64,000 nucleotides of DNA, taken from Trebonia sp963734665. Its GTDB lineage: Bacteria; Actinomycetota; Actinomycetes; Streptosporangiales; Streptosporangiaceae. Shown here piece by piece: positions 35,251 through 43,918 of the stretch (its first letter is position 1; each line of letters opens with the position of its first letter). Made by a program: the position numbers and the translations under genes. Location: the NCBI GenBank assembly GCA_963734665.1, contig CAVTIR010000003.1, positions 1 to 64,000 on the forward strand, written 5' to 3'. The notes beneath the pieces are model-generated. The model saw nothing but the letters and a program-made list of their open reading frames with translations, searched no databases and was not told the origin of the DNA.

Positions 35251-36009
35251 ATGCGGGAGTCGTACTGTCAGGACGCCCTGGACGGGCTCCTCGCTGGCGT
35301 CAGGACCAGGCGAGGCTGGGACTTCTCGGGGATGAACGAGCTTCGCCAGCCTGCGCCGTGGGACTATCACGATGTCGTCCTGCGCTACCTGCGGTCATCC
35401 GACGACGTGCTCGACGTCGGGACCGGCGCGGGCGAGAGGCTGCGCGACCTGGCCCCGTCATTCGCCCGCGGGCTGGGAATCGACGCGGATCCCGAAATGG
35501 TGCGGCTGGCACGCGAGGACCCGGCGGCGGGCAACCTCAGCTTCCTGGTCTGCGGCGAGCGGCTCGAGTCGGCGCCAGGGGACTTCGACGTGATCCTCAA
35601 CAGGCACGCGCCATTCAACCTGAGCGCGATCGCGGCGCGCCTGCGGCCCGGCGGCTACTTCATCACCCAGCAGGTCGGCGAGCGGAACATGGCCTGCGTG
35701 AAGGCGGCCCTGGGCCAGCCGCCCGGCCCGCCCCCGATCCAGCGGGCGGCGATCACGGAAAGCGGCCTGCGACTGCTGGCCTTCATGGAGTACGACGTCG
35801 AGTACGTGGTACGTGACATCGAGTCGCTGCTCTTCTGGCTCAGCGCCCTCGACGCGGCTCACGCGGACGTGGACGGGACGTCCGCCTTGGCCAGCGCCGC
35901 GATCCTGAACCAGGTCCTGTCCGGGAACGTGGACGAGCGCGGGTTCGTGACCAACGAGCACAGGTACCTGGTCATCGCGCAATCCGTGCGGGAACGCGCC
36001 CGGCCGTGA
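35251..36009 (+). CDS. Class I SAM-dependent methyltransferase
   Basis: 252 aa. VLDVGTGAGERL near residue 53 is motif I, GIDADPEM is motif II (acidic residue binding the ribose) and DFDVILNRHAPFN is motif IV. The C-terminal half (ESGLRLLAFMEYDVEYVVRDIESLLFWLSAL) is helical. Methyl acceptor unknown. Diverges from the HAD gene. Confidence 0.82.
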   Translation: MRESYCQDALDGLLAGVRTRRGWDFSGMNELRQPAPWDYHDVVLRYLRSSDDVLDVGTGAGERLRDLAPSFARGLGIDADPEMVRLAREDPAAGNLSFLVCGERLESAPGDFDVILNRHAPFNLSAIAARLRPGGYFITQQVGERNMACVKAALGQPPGPPPIQRAAITESGLRLLAFMEYDVEYVVRDIESLLFWLSALDAAHADVDGTSALASAAILNQVLSGNVDERGFVTNEHRYLVIAQSVRERARP

Positions 36010-36230
36010 CCGTGGTTCCAAGTCCCGAGAAGGCTGCAACTACCGGTGCCCGCCACCGGGATCGGCGGGACTAATTCCGCCGGAAGTGCCCGCACCCGCG
36101 CCGCCGCCGCGGTCAGCCTGCTACGCACTGCAGCGCCAGCAAGAAAACGAGCCAAGCAGGCCGACCGCAGCCCAACCTGGACGCGCGCACCGTCGGACAA
36201 GCTAGGTGAGCTCTTACGCCGGGAACGACC

Positions 36231-36274
36231 GTCAGGGTAACCTTGACGCGGTGGGGCGTCAAGGTTACCCTGAC
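36231..36274 (+). promoter_or_regulatory. Perfect 19-bp palindrome overlapping a leaderless promoter
   Basis: Arms GTCAGGGTAACCTTGACGC (36231-36249) and its exact complement (36256-36274) flank GGTGGG. The left arm contains TTGACG (36243-36248) and the right arm TACCCT (36266-36271), 17 bases apart, the geometry of a sigma70-type promoter. The ATG at 36278 is six bases after the -10, so the mRNA would be leaderless. A protein bound here would block transcription. Confidence 0.85.
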
Positions 36275-36277
36275 GAT

Positions 36278-36655
36278 ATGACGAACTCCCGACCCGCCGC
36301 GCCCGGAGCGCGGCTCCTGACGAGCCTGTACTGCTCCTTCTGCGTCAAGGACAAGGACTCGGTCGCCAAGCTCATCGCCGGTCCCGGTGTCTACATCTGC
36401 GACGAATGCGTCGGCCTGTGCGACCTAATCCTCGCCGATCAGCCGGCTGGCGAGTTCGGCGTGTGGATCGAGCAGCCGGACGACGAACTGCTCGCGAGCC
36501 TGGCTCGGATCCAGGCGGTGGTCGCCCAGGTCGACGCCGCCGTCCACGACTACGTGGCCATCCTGCGCGGCCGGGGAATCAGCTGGACCCGCATCGGAGA
36601 GGCGCTCGGCGTGTCCAAGCAGGCGGCTTGGGAGCGGTTCTCCAGAGAAGACTGA
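36278..36655 (+). CDS. ClpX-type zinc finger protein with C-terminal helix-turn-helix
   Basis: 125 aa. The N-terminus YCSFCVKDKDSVAKLIAGPGVYICDECV is a ClpX C4 zinc finger with two CxxC pairs. The C-terminus GISWTRIGEALGVSKQAAWERF is a helix-turn-helix of the kind found in regulators. There is no ATPase domain, so this is not ClpX. The adjacent perfect palindrome suggests autoregulation. The ATG at 36278 is chosen because the frame upstream runs through the palindrome. Confidence 0.85.
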   Translation: MTNSRPAAPGARLLTSLYCSFCVKDKDSVAKLIAGPGVYICDECVGLCDLILADQPAGEFGVWIEQPDDELLASLARIQAVVAQVDAAVHDYVAILRGRGISWTRIGEALGVSKQAAWERFSRED

Positions 36656-36687
36656 GTACGCCCGCCGCCGGTGACCTGACCCCGGCT

Positions 36688-36706
36688 GCCCGGCGCCGCG
36701 CCGGGC
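36688..36706 (+). terminator. Terminator hairpin
   Basis: GCCCGGCG (36688-36695) and CGCCGGGC (36699-36706) around CCG, 33 bases after the stop of the zinc finger gene. Confidence 0.6.
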
Positions 36707-36793
36707 ATGTGCGTCAGCAAGCGGTCGCGCGGATCCTTTCCGCAAATCGGAGCGCTGGACCTGCCCAAGCGGTCAGGCCGTAGGCTCACTGGC

Positions 36794-38041
36794 GTGGCCG
36801 TCTTCGAAGTCCCGGGTTCCAAGTCCATCACCGCCCGCGCGCTGTTTCTCGCGGCCGCGGCCCGTGGTACCACGGTGCTGCGCAAGCCTCTGGACTCAGA
36901 TGACACTGTCGGCTTCGCCGAGGGCCTCACCGCGCTCGGCTACAAGCTGGATCGGGCACCAGACCAGTGGCGGGTCGAGGGGCGCCCGCAGGGACCGGCC
37001 CTCGCGCAGGCCCGCGTGTTCTGCCGCGACGGCGCCACCACCTCCAGGTTCCTGCCCGCACTCGCCGCGGCAGGGCACGGCGAGTTTCGCTTCGACGCCT
37101 CCGCCCAGATGCGCCGCCGCCCCCTGGGCCCGCTCACAAAGGCCCTACGCAGCCTCGGCGTCGACCTCGTCCACGAGATCGAGGAAGGCCACCACCCGCT
37201 CACCATCCGCGCCGACGGGATCAAGGGCGGGCACGTCACGCTGGACGCCGGCCTGTCCTCCCAGTTCCTCACCGCCCTGCTGCTCCTCGGCCCGCTCACC
37301 GCCGAAGGGCTCGCCATCACCGTCACCGACCTCGTCTCCGCACCGTACGTGGAGATCACCACGGCGATGATGGAGCGCTTCGGGGTCGGCGTCGAGCGCG
37401 ACGGCGACACCTACCTCGTGCCCTCCCGGCCCTACACCGCCACCGACTACCTGGTCGAGCCCGACGCCTCGACAGCGAGCTACTTCCTGGCCGCGGCTGC
37501 GCTCACCGGCCGCAGCATCACCATCCCGGGGCTCGGGTCACACTCCCTGCAAGGCGACCTGCGGTTCGCCGGCGTACTCTCCCGAATGGGTGCCGACGTC
37601 ACCATCACCCCGGAGTCCGTCACCGTCACCGGCCCCGCGAACGCGGACCTGCACGGCATCACCGTCAACATGCGCGACATCTCCGACACCATGCCCACAC
37701 TTGCCGCGATCGCCCCGTTCGCCGGCGGCCCGGTCCGCATCGAAGACGTCTACAACACCCGGGTTAAGGAATGCGACCGGCTCGAAGCATGCGCGGAAAA
37801 CCTCTGCGCCATGGGCGTTCCAGTCCAGGTGGGCCGCGACTGGATCGAGATCCACCCAGCCCAGCCCCATCCGGCGCATATCGCCTGCCACGGCGACCAT
37901 CGCATAGCGATGGCCTTCAGCATCACCGGCCTGCGCACGCCCGGCATCACCTTGGACAACCCGGGATGCGTCAAGAAGACCTTCCCCGGATTCCACGCCG
38001 CTCTCGCCGCGCTCCAGACCGCCTGGCAACACGACCAGTAG
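36794..38041 (+). CDS. aroA: 3-phosphoshikimate 1-carboxyvinyltransferase (EPSP synthase), divergent
   Basis: Catalyses the penultimate step to chorismate. From GTG 36794 it is 415 aa, with VPGSKSITARAL at the N-terminus, RRRPLGPL, SLQGDLRFAGVLSRMGAD, MRDISDTMPTLAA (catalytic Asp), RVKECDRLEA and HGDHRIAMAF. The PEP-loop is RDGATTSRFL instead of the usual NAGTAMR: the position equivalent to Gly96 of E. coli is Ala, as in class II glyphosate-tolerant enzymes. It stands alone, without other aro genes, and may serve a secondary metabolite or be the only copy. An upstream extension to 36707 is less likely. Confidence 0.85.
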   Translation: MAVFEVPGSKSITARALFLAAAARGTTVLRKPLDSDDTVGFAEGLTALGYKLDRAPDQWRVEGRPQGPALAQARVFCRDGATTSRFLPALAAAGHGEFRFDASAQMRRRPLGPLTKALRSLGVDLVHEIEEGHHPLTIRADGIKGGHVTLDAGLSSQFLTALLLLGPLTAEGLAITVTDLVSAPYVEITTAMMERFGVGVERDGDTYLVPSRPYTATDYLVEPDASTASYFLAAAALTGRSITIPGLGSHSLQGDLRFAGVLSRMGADVTITPESVTVTGPANADLHGITVNMRDISDTMPTLAAIAPFAGGPVRIEDVYNTRVKECDRLEACAENLCAMGVPVQVGRDWIEIHPAQPHPAHIACHGDHRIAMAFSITGLRTPGITLDNPGCVKKTFPGFHAALAALQTAWQHDQ

Positions 38042-38296
38042 CAGTCAACAGGACGCCGACCCGGATAAGGCCCCGCGCCCGCATCAGCGAACACACCAAC
38101 GAGCGCTGTCTATGCAGGCGGCTTGATGCCTACTTGTCTTGCTTGTCTTGCTTGACTCGACAGGTTCATGCGGGATCGCAGCCACATCGAAGCGAACCAT
38201 TCTGGCCGGTCACTCGTCTTCCTTAGTGAAGGCAAGGAAAGCCTGAGTCCCGGAAGGTCTCCGGGGCGAGGGCGGTGGGCGAAGGGCAGCGGCGTG
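38042..38296. other. Intergenic region with short tandem repeat
   Basis: 255 bases. CTTGTCTTG occurs twice in tandem near 38130-38150, followed by CTTGACTCGACAGG. No promoter is clear. The frame of the next gene is open back to 38168, but the leader codons look atypical. Confidence 0.35.
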
Positions 38297-38800
38297 ATGA
38301 ACGCACTCAGCGTCAACCAAGACGTTTTCAAGCTGACGGCGACTGTGCCAGAGGATGTAGTCGGCATGCCCGCCGAAGGCGAGGGCGAGTGGGCCGCCTG
38401 GCTAGGTCTGGCGAGCACCCCGGTAGCCGGGAGGAACGCGGTCGTACTGGTCTCGATCAGTGTGACCGTGCTCAACGCTCCGCGCGGAGCGCCGGAGGCA
38501 AGCGACGAGATCGCCGCCCGCCTCCGGGCCAGGCACCCGGAGGGCACCGCGCGTATCGAGCAGTTCACCACGACGGCCGGCAACCCGGCCGTGGCCGTCC
38601 GCCGCACCGTCACCCAGCGGGTCAACGGCCGGGACGTCACGACGGGACAGGCGCAGGCACTCGTCGCGTACCCGAGGGCCGGCGCGCTCGGCGTCGTCAG
38701 CGGTGTTGCCCTCGACCCCGATGACCTGGACCGGGCCGTGGTCCTTGTCACCGGGATCGCCGCCGGGATGACGGTTACCTGCGCGCCAGCGGCAGCCTGA
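38297..38800 (+). CDS. Hypothetical protein
   Basis: 167 aa. I do not recognise the family. The sequence alternates beta-like stretches (NAVVLVSISVTVLNAP, GNPAVAVRRTVTQRV, GALGVVSGVAL) and an amphipathic C-terminus. No signal peptide or membrane segment is evident. ATG 38297 is chosen because the upstream codons have biased, Arg/Ser-rich usage. The 3' end overlaps the opposite-strand gene by 26 bases. Confidence 0.55.
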   Translation: MNALSVNQDVFKLTATVPEDVVGMPAEGEGEWAAWLGLASTPVAGRNAVVLVSISVTVLNAPRGAPEASDEIAARLRARHPEGTARIEQFTTTAGNPAVAVRRTVTQRVNGRDVTTGQAQALVAYPRAGALGVVSGVALDPDDLDRAVVLVTGIAAGMTVTCAPAAA

Positions 38801-39308
38801 CGCCCGTCCAGTGCGCGACCGCCGCGCCGACCGCGCCGAGCGCCAGCGCACAAGCGATGACTCGCACGGCGCCCAGGCGCCCGCCGGGCCGTGGCGCGGC
38901 AACGGGAACCCGCAGCAGGCGGGCGAACCCTCCGGCACGCGCGCCCCGTGCAGCCCGGTCGCCCCGCACGCCCAGGTCGGCCCGCGCAGCCCGGTCGGCC
39001 CGTGCCCGGTCGGCCCGCGCGGCGGCGGGACGACGATGTGCCGCCCGCTGGTCGGCCTCGGCGGACGTGAGCAGCCCGCGATGCACGAGCACTCGGTCCT
39101 CGGCGTCCCCGGCGAGCGTCTGGGCGTTCCTGAGCGCGTCGAGCATCCCCTGCGCCTCCGCCAGGTCGATCCCGTCCTGGGAACCTGTCATGCACGCGAG
39201 CAGCCGTGTCCGGGCGACATCGGCGATCATCCGCGCCTGCCGCACCTCCGGGTCACCCGCGATCGCGTCCCCGAGATCACTGACCAAAGCGCTCCCCGCT
39301 GTGAGCAC
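38775..39308 (-). CDS. Hypothetical protein with C-terminal membrane segment
   Basis: 177 aa. The N-terminal half is helical (AIAGDPEVRQARMIADVARTRL, then EAQGMLDALRNAQTLAGDAEDRVL), followed by an Ala/Arg-rich low-complexity linker and one C-terminal membrane helix (VRVIACALALGAVGAAVAHW). It may be tail-anchored. The start is GTG 39308. Its promoter carries the shared TTCCAG motif (39357-39371). Confidence 0.6.
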   Translation of the reverse strand: MLTAGSALVSDLGDAIAGDPEVRQARMIADVARTRLLACMTGSQDGIDLAEAQGMLDALRNAQTLAGDAEDRVLVHRGLLTSAEADQRAAHRRPAAARADRARADRAARADLGVRGDRAARGARAGGFARLLRVPVAAPRPGGRLGAVRVIACALALGAVGAAVAHWTGVRLPLARR

Positions 39309-39334
39309 TGGAAATCACCCGCCTTTCAACAGCA

Positions 39335-39371
39335 AGAATACCACAGTCACAGCATGTTCCAGTAAGTTCCA
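39335..39371 (-). promoter_or_regulatory. Promoter with TGGAA direct repeat (copy 1)
   Basis: Minus strand: TGGAACTTACTGGAA (39371-39357), 16 bases, then TATTCT (39340-39335) as a -10. The second TGGAA sits at the -35 position. Start codon is 26 bases further. Same layout at 44.8 and 62.0 kb. Confidence 0.6.
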
Positions 39372-39518
39372 AAGTCCCAGCTGTGCCTCTCAGCAACAAC
39401 TATGCAGGTTCACGCGGGAAATGGACCCCGCAAGCCACCGGGGTGACCAGCCAGGGCACGCGGAGACGAGTGCGGGAATCCAGATTACGAGCCAGAGCGC
39501 GCGGAGGCGAGCGGGTAT

Positions 39519-40883
39519 TCAGGCGCCAGGCACCCGGAACCGCGACAGGTGCGCCATGAACGACTGGTGCGCTTCCCAGCCGTCGGGGAACTTCACCGGC
39601 ACCCCCAGGTGCACCGGCTCGGCCGACGGGTGCGCGTCGAGCAGCTCGGGAATGCCCGCGCGGGCTACCACGACGCAGGCGTGCCGGTGTCGCGACGCCA
39701 GTACGCAGAGCCGCCCCGCCTCCAGGTGGAACGCCGTCGCGTCGCGCCGCCCGGACAGCGGGTGCAGCATGATCATCACGTCGAACTCCCGCCCCTGCAG
39801 CCGGTTCGCGGTATCGGCGACCACCTGGGTCACATCACGCTCGGGCCCGCTGAGCACGGGATACGCCAGCGCGCGCTCCCGCAGCGCCCGCTTCACGGCC
39901 GCCGCCTGGTCGCGGTGCGCCACGCCGATCGCGATCCGGTCGGCGGTCACGTCGTGCGGCCCGCCCGGCCGCTCGGAAACCGCGACCGCGCTGCGCAGCA
40001 GCAGCCGGGCGGCCAGCTCCGCGCAGGCGCCGATCGCCTCGGCATCGGTGCGCAGCGCATGCCGGTGCGGCAGCTCATACAGCGCCCAGCCGGTATCGGC
40101 GGCCATCTGCAAGGCAAGATCAAAGGAATTCATCCCGAACGGTTCCGTGTTCCACCCCATCGCCCGGTCACCGAGCTCGGTCGCAGCGGAAAAGCCGCTG
40201 AAGGGGTAGAACGCGGCGGACACGACGGGTGCCGCGGTAGCGGGCAGCCGCCAGGACACAGGCAGCGTGTGCACGGGGATGCCGGGATTGTTGGTAAGCA
40301 GCACCGCGACCGCGCTCGACATCGGATCCCAGTTCAGCCCGAGCCACCGCTCCGTCTCGACGGTGGAGAAAGGGTCGAGCTGCCCAGGGTCGCCCACGAA
40401 CAGCGCCTTGTCGAAGAGGTGCGCGATCCGGAGCAGCGAGTCGGAGCGCATCTGGTATGCCTCGTCGATGATGGCCCACGGCCAGCGGGCGCCGGGATCC
40501 GTGAGCATGGCCCACTTGGCGGCGGTCGCGATCACGAGTGGGTGATCGGCGAGATCGGCGACCGAGTTGCGCGCGGTGACGTTCGGGTGCCTGGCCACGC
40601 GCGGCGACGGCGTGTAGTCCTGGGCGGACAGCCGGCCGATCTGGAGCACGCCGTGCTCGCTGGCCAGCCGCTCGATGAGGTCGTCGACCTGCTCATTGGT
40701 CTGGCCGACGACCATCACCCGCTCGCCCCGCTCGGCGAGGCTGGCGGCGGCGGCGACCACCAGGGTTGACTTGCCCGCGCCCGGCGGTGAGTCGACGACC
40801 ACCCCGCGCTCGGCCTTGGCCAGGTCGCCGAGGATGGCCTCGGTCACCGCGCGGGCGCTGATCGCGGCGTCTTCGATGCTCAT
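39519..40883 (-). CDS. SF1 helicase-like ATPase (UvrD/Upf1-type)
   Basis: 454 aa. Motif I is SPPGAGKST (residues 33-41), motif II IIDEAYQM (139-145), motif III VGDPGQLDPF (164-172), motif IV SWRLP, motif V NRLQGREFDVMI and motif VI ASRHRHACVVV. No other domain is attached. Predicted 5'-3' or 3'-5' nucleic-acid translocase; substrate unknown. It is the last gene of a minus-strand run containing a RecB/Cas4-like nuclease, 283 bases downstream of the 507-aa gene. Confidence 0.85.
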   Translation of the reverse strand: MSIEDAAISARAVTEAILGDLAKAERGVVVDSPPGAGKSTLVVAAAASLAERGERVMVVGQTNEQVDDLIERLASEHGVLQIGRLSAQDYTPSPRVARHPNVTARNSVADLADHPLVIATAAKWAMLTDPGARWPWAIIDEAYQMRSDSLLRIAHLFDKALFVGDPGQLDPFSTVETERWLGLNWDPMSSAVAVLLTNNPGIPVHTLPVSWRLPATAAPVVSAAFYPFSGFSAATELGDRAMGWNTEPFGMNSFDLALQMAADTGWALYELPHRHALRTDAEAIGACAELAARLLLRSAVAVSERPGGPHDVTADRIAIGVAHRDQAAAVKRALRERALAYPVLSGPERDVTQVVADTANRLQGREFDVMIMLHPLSGRRDATAFHLEAGRLCVLASRHRHACVVVARAGIPELLDAHPSAEPVHLGVPVKFPDGWEAHQSFMAHLSRFRVPGA

Positions 40884-41166
40884 ACTCTGCTCTCCCGCTC
40901 GCCTCGGTTGTCAGCCACGCTGCACCCGCTTCCGCCCGCCCCCCTGCTCTCCCGCTCGCCGTTCTCCCCGCTCGCGTTCGCCGCTCGGGACCCCTGTCGG
41001 TCCCTCCCGCTCGTCGCCTCCGCGCGCCCGAGAGCGGTCACTTCCCTCGTCGCTCCTCGCTCGCAGCTCCTAAGCCCAGACAAGGGTCGCGCCCTTCGGC
41101 TCTCGGCGAGCCATCGTTCCTCGCCCGCCACTCCTATGCCCAGACGGCGCAGCGCCCTCGGCTCGT
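40884..41166. other. Repeat-derived intergenic segment
   Basis: 283 bases. Rich in CTCCCGCTCGCC-type blocks and in a 28-base segment at 41080-41107, CAGACAAGGGTCGCGCCCTT then CGGCTC, which recurs with one change at 4041-4069. A third degenerate copy is near 41141. The minus-strand open frame of 96 codons is a product of these repeats. Confidence 0.6.
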
Positions 41167-42690
41167 TCATGACCAGTCCTCCCGGGCGTCCTCATCGGTC
41201 GGCACGTACTCCGGCGGCGGACCGCCGTGGGTCCACGGCGTGTCCTCGCGCTCAGGGAACTTCGGGGCGGGCTGGAAGTCGTCCCGCAGCGACGTATAGG
41301 TGACGTACTCGCCCACGGCGGGCACGGTGCCGGGCTGCGGGGTCAGCGACCGGCCCATGCCGCCCTTCAGCTCGAGAACGACCTGGGTACGGCCGTCGCC
41401 GCCTCCCGGCGGCACGACGTCGAACACCGTCGCCTGCTGGCCGGGTCTGGCCGGGGACTTGAGCACCGCCCCAGGCTCGGCGCGCACCTCGTCGACGGTC
41501 GCCACGGTGATCAGGGGGCGGAGCACTTGCCGCTTGCCGCCGGCCGTGTCGAGGCGCACCGGGTCGGCGTCCACGACTTCGCCCGCGAAGGCCTCTCCCG
41601 TCATCCGGTACTCGGCCATGACGAGGGGATCGTCGTAGGCGCGCTCCACCTCCAGCCGCTGCTGCTCGCGCTCAAGCCGGACCAGCCGCCTGGCCGCCGC
41701 GACCGCGCTGTCCCTGCGGGCCTGCGGGGCGCCGCCATCGCGGATCCACGCGACCTGGCTCGTGAACGACCAGCGGTCCGACAGCCACCGCTGCTCCACG
41801 TGGGCGGCCACGGGCAGGCCGCGGAGCAGGTCGACGGCTCGCCACATGAGCCACCAGGTGGGCTCAAGCTGGGCGCGCAAGCCGCGATCCATGTCCGCCC
41901 GCGCCCGGCCGAGCCGCCCGCCGTCGCTGGTCAGCGTGGCCTCGCGCATCTCCTGCAGGATCGGCGAGAGGACCTCGTTGTCGAAGATGGGATCGGTGAC
42001 CGGGCCAGCCGGCGGGAACCGCAGGGGATCTTCTGCCGCGCGGGCCGCGTCGTGGCCGTTCATGCCGTCCGGCGGGTCGATCCAGCCCAGCAGTGCGGCG
42101 AGGTTCGCGTCCTCCGCGGCGGACTGGCCGGTCGCCCAGTGATCGGCGAGCGCGGCCGTCATGGCGAGCAGTTGAGCCGATGGTGAAACCTCCCCTCGTT
42201 CGGCAAAATACGTGAGCCACCGCCCGAGGAGGGGGACGGACGCAGCCACCGCGTAGGCGCCCTCGGTCCCTCTGAACCGCGTCGAGCGGCCGAGTAGCCT
42301 CAGGAACGCCGCGGTGGGCTGGTTGGGCACGAGGAGCTGCGGGGCGTCCAGGTAGGGCTCGCTGCGCTCGGCCTTGTCCGCGGGGCCGGTCGGGTCATCG
42401 GCCGGGTCGTCGGTGTAGCCGTCGATGTAAGGCAGGACGATGGCGGCCAGGTCAGCGGCGAACTCGAATCGCTGCGTGCGGTCCCTTGGCTCGTAGACCA
42501 CGAGCAGCCGCGGCTTGTCCCGGTCATCGCCGACCAGGACGGCGAGCGGGGCGCAGGCCTCGCCGGCGAGCTGGGCGGCGACGAGCACCAGGGGACGGGC
42601 GGACAGGTGCACGTGCCGGACGGTCTTGGTGGGCAGAGCACGCCCCGCGGTCGCGGCCGCGGCGCGAGCCAGAGCGGTGAGCACGGTCAT
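41167..42690 (-). CDS. Uncharacterised 507-aa protein of the nuclease-helicase operon
   Basis: 507 aa, no domain I can name. The N-terminal 200 residues (TVRHVHLSARPLVLVAAQLA, KPRLLVVYEPRDRTQRFEFAADLAAIVLPY) look mixed alpha/beta, the middle contains a helical segment TWWLMWRAVDLLRGLPVAAH, and the C-terminal 130 residues (PGQQATVFDVVPPGGGDGRTQ, PAVGEYVTYTSL) look like a beta-barrel. The true start is ATG 42690, overlapping the nuclease stop by 4 bases; a longer open frame to 42915 is out of frame with the nuclease and spurious. It is likely a dedicated partner of the nuclease and helicase. Confidence 0.7.
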   Translation of the reverse strand: MTVLTALARAAAATAGRALPTKTVRHVHLSARPLVLVAAQLAGEACAPLAVLVGDDRDKPRLLVVYEPRDRTQRFEFAADLAAIVLPYIDGYTDDPADDPTGPADKAERSEPYLDAPQLLVPNQPTAAFLRLLGRSTRFRGTEGAYAVAASVPLLGRWLTYFAERGEVSPSAQLLAMTAALADHWATGQSAAEDANLAALLGWIDPPDGMNGHDAARAAEDPLRFPPAGPVTDPIFDNEVLSPILQEMREATLTSDGGRLGRARADMDRGLRAQLEPTWWLMWRAVDLLRGLPVAAHVEQRWLSDRWSFTSQVAWIRDGGAPQARRDSAVAAARRLVRLEREQQRLEVERAYDDPLVMAEYRMTGEAFAGEVVDADPVRLDTAGGKRQVLRPLITVATVDEVRAEPGAVLKSPARPGQQATVFDVVPPGGGDGRTQVVLELKGGMGRSLTPQPGTVPAVGEYVTYTSLRDDFQPAPKFPEREDTPWTHGGPPPEYVPTDEDAREDWS

Positions 42691-43865
42691 GGGATCACCT
42701 CGCCGAGGAGCTGCTCGCGGAGCTGGGCCGCGCGGAGCAGCTGGACGGCGATCTCCGCACGCTCCGGCGACGGGAGCTGGCCGCGGGCGAGCGCGAGCGC
42801 CTGCGCGGTGTACTCGATGCCGCCGAGGTCCTCCCTGACGGACTTGCCGAGGGCGCCGGTGCTGCCTGCCGCCTCGTCCCGGCAGGCGAAGCAGAGCTCG
42901 CAGGTGGCCAGGCACTCGGGGACGTAGTTGGCGGGGACTTGCGCGATGGCGCCGGCGAGCTCTTCCGGCGGCCGGCGGGGCGTGCCGCCCGAGTCCGGGT
43001 CAAGGTCGAAGGTGAGCGTTTCCGGGTACTGCCTGACCAGGTCCTCGATCTTCGTCATCCGGATGAGCTGGCGGTCGAGCACGCCGAGCTGCCTGCGGAC
43101 GTCGAGCCTCGTAGCGACCGGCTGGCTGGCGAAGTCCTTCGGTGCGATGAGGATCGTCTCGTGACGGACCCGGCCCGGATCGCCGCCCGACTCACCGATG
43201 AGGTCACGGAGGGCGCGGACGTACACGGCCGACTGGATCGCGGCGGCGGCCACCTTCGCGGGGTCGGCCTGGCCGTCGATGACGGGGAACGACTTGACCT
43301 CGATGACGTGGAAGCTGCCGTCAAGCCGCAGCGCGATCAGGTCGGGCTCCAGGTAGGCGTGCCTGCCGCCGACGCGCAGGCGCAGCAGCGGGTGGTCGAA
43401 CAGCGTGCGGGGGCCGTGGTCCGCGCCGGTGAGCCCCTGCCTGGTGCGGACGTGGCGCAGCTCGCGGGAGGGGTTGCCGCCGACGTCGTTGAAGTCCGTG
43501 TAGCCGACCTCGGAGACGTCGAGCCCCAGGTGCTCGCGAAGCAGGGTGAGCAACTGCGCGGCGCCGTTGTCCTTCACCTGCGCTTCGAACGCGTCGCCAC
43601 GCGTGATCGCGAACCGCGACTGGCCGAACGAGGCCGGGTAGCCGACGTGCGCCGCGATCTTCTGCTTGTCCACGCCGGCCGCGTCCATCAGCGCGCGCCT
43701 GGGGCAGCCGGGGTTTGCGGCTAGCGCGGAGATCGTGCGGGCGTTGTGGTTGACCGGCAGCGCGCGGCCGCGAAGACGGTCAAGGCGGGCGTCGGACGCG
43801 CCTGGCGGCTGATCGCTGTTCACCGGAGGCTGTTCCCCTATCTCACATTCCGGCTTTATCCCCAT
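42687..43865 (-). CDS. Cas4/RecB-like Fe-S PD-(D/E)XK nuclease
   Basis: 392 aa. Motif I-like Glu is in RGDAFEAQV (Glu 94), then YLEPDLIAL (Asp 175), the FHVIEVKSF catalytic E-x-K (Glu 189, Lys 191), and QSAVY (Gln 211 to Tyr 215), the QxxxY motif of RecB-family nucleases. Cysteines are placed as in Cas4/AddB Fe-S nucleases: Cys 54 in NPGCPRRAL and CLATCELCFAC (318, 322, 325, 328). Probably a 4Fe-4S DNA nuclease. It is coupled to the 507-aa protein gene. It is not next to cas1/cas2, so it is not a CRISPR Cas4. Confidence 0.82.
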   Translation of the reverse strand: MGIKPECEIGEQPPVNSDQPPGASDARLDRLRGRALPVNHNARTISALAANPGCPRRALMDAAGVDKQKIAAHVGYPASFGQSRFAITRGDAFEAQVKDNGAAQLLTLLREHLGLDVSEVGYTDFNDVGGNPSRELRHVRTRQGLTGADHGPRTLFDHPLLRLRVGGRHAYLEPDLIALRLDGSFHVIEVKSFPVIDGQADPAKVAAAAIQSAVYVRALRDLIGESGGDPGRVRHETILIAPKDFASQPVATRLDVRRQLGVLDRQLIRMTKIEDLVRQYPETLTFDLDPDSGGTPRRPPEELAGAIAQVPANYVPECLATCELCFACRDEAAGSTGALGKSVREDLGGIEYTAQALALARGQLPSPERAEIAVQLLRAAQLREQLLGEVIP

Positions 43866-43918
43866 CGGCGGTGCCGTCGGCGGGGAAGTTCACGTCGATC
43901 TTGAGCTCTCTGCCGGCT

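Noticed and set aside
40880..41170. 96-codon minus-strand frame between the helicase and the 507-aa gene
   Set aside because: Same repeat-derived composition as the frame near 4 kb.
42691..42915. 75-residue N-terminal extension of the 507-aa protein
   Set aside because: Arg/Pro-rich shadow of the nuclease gene; ATG 42690 makes the usual 4-base overlap.
42687..43865. Calling the Fe-S nuclease a CRISPR Cas4
   Set aside because: No cas1, cas2 or repeats nearby, and it is co-transcribed with a helicase and an unknown protein.
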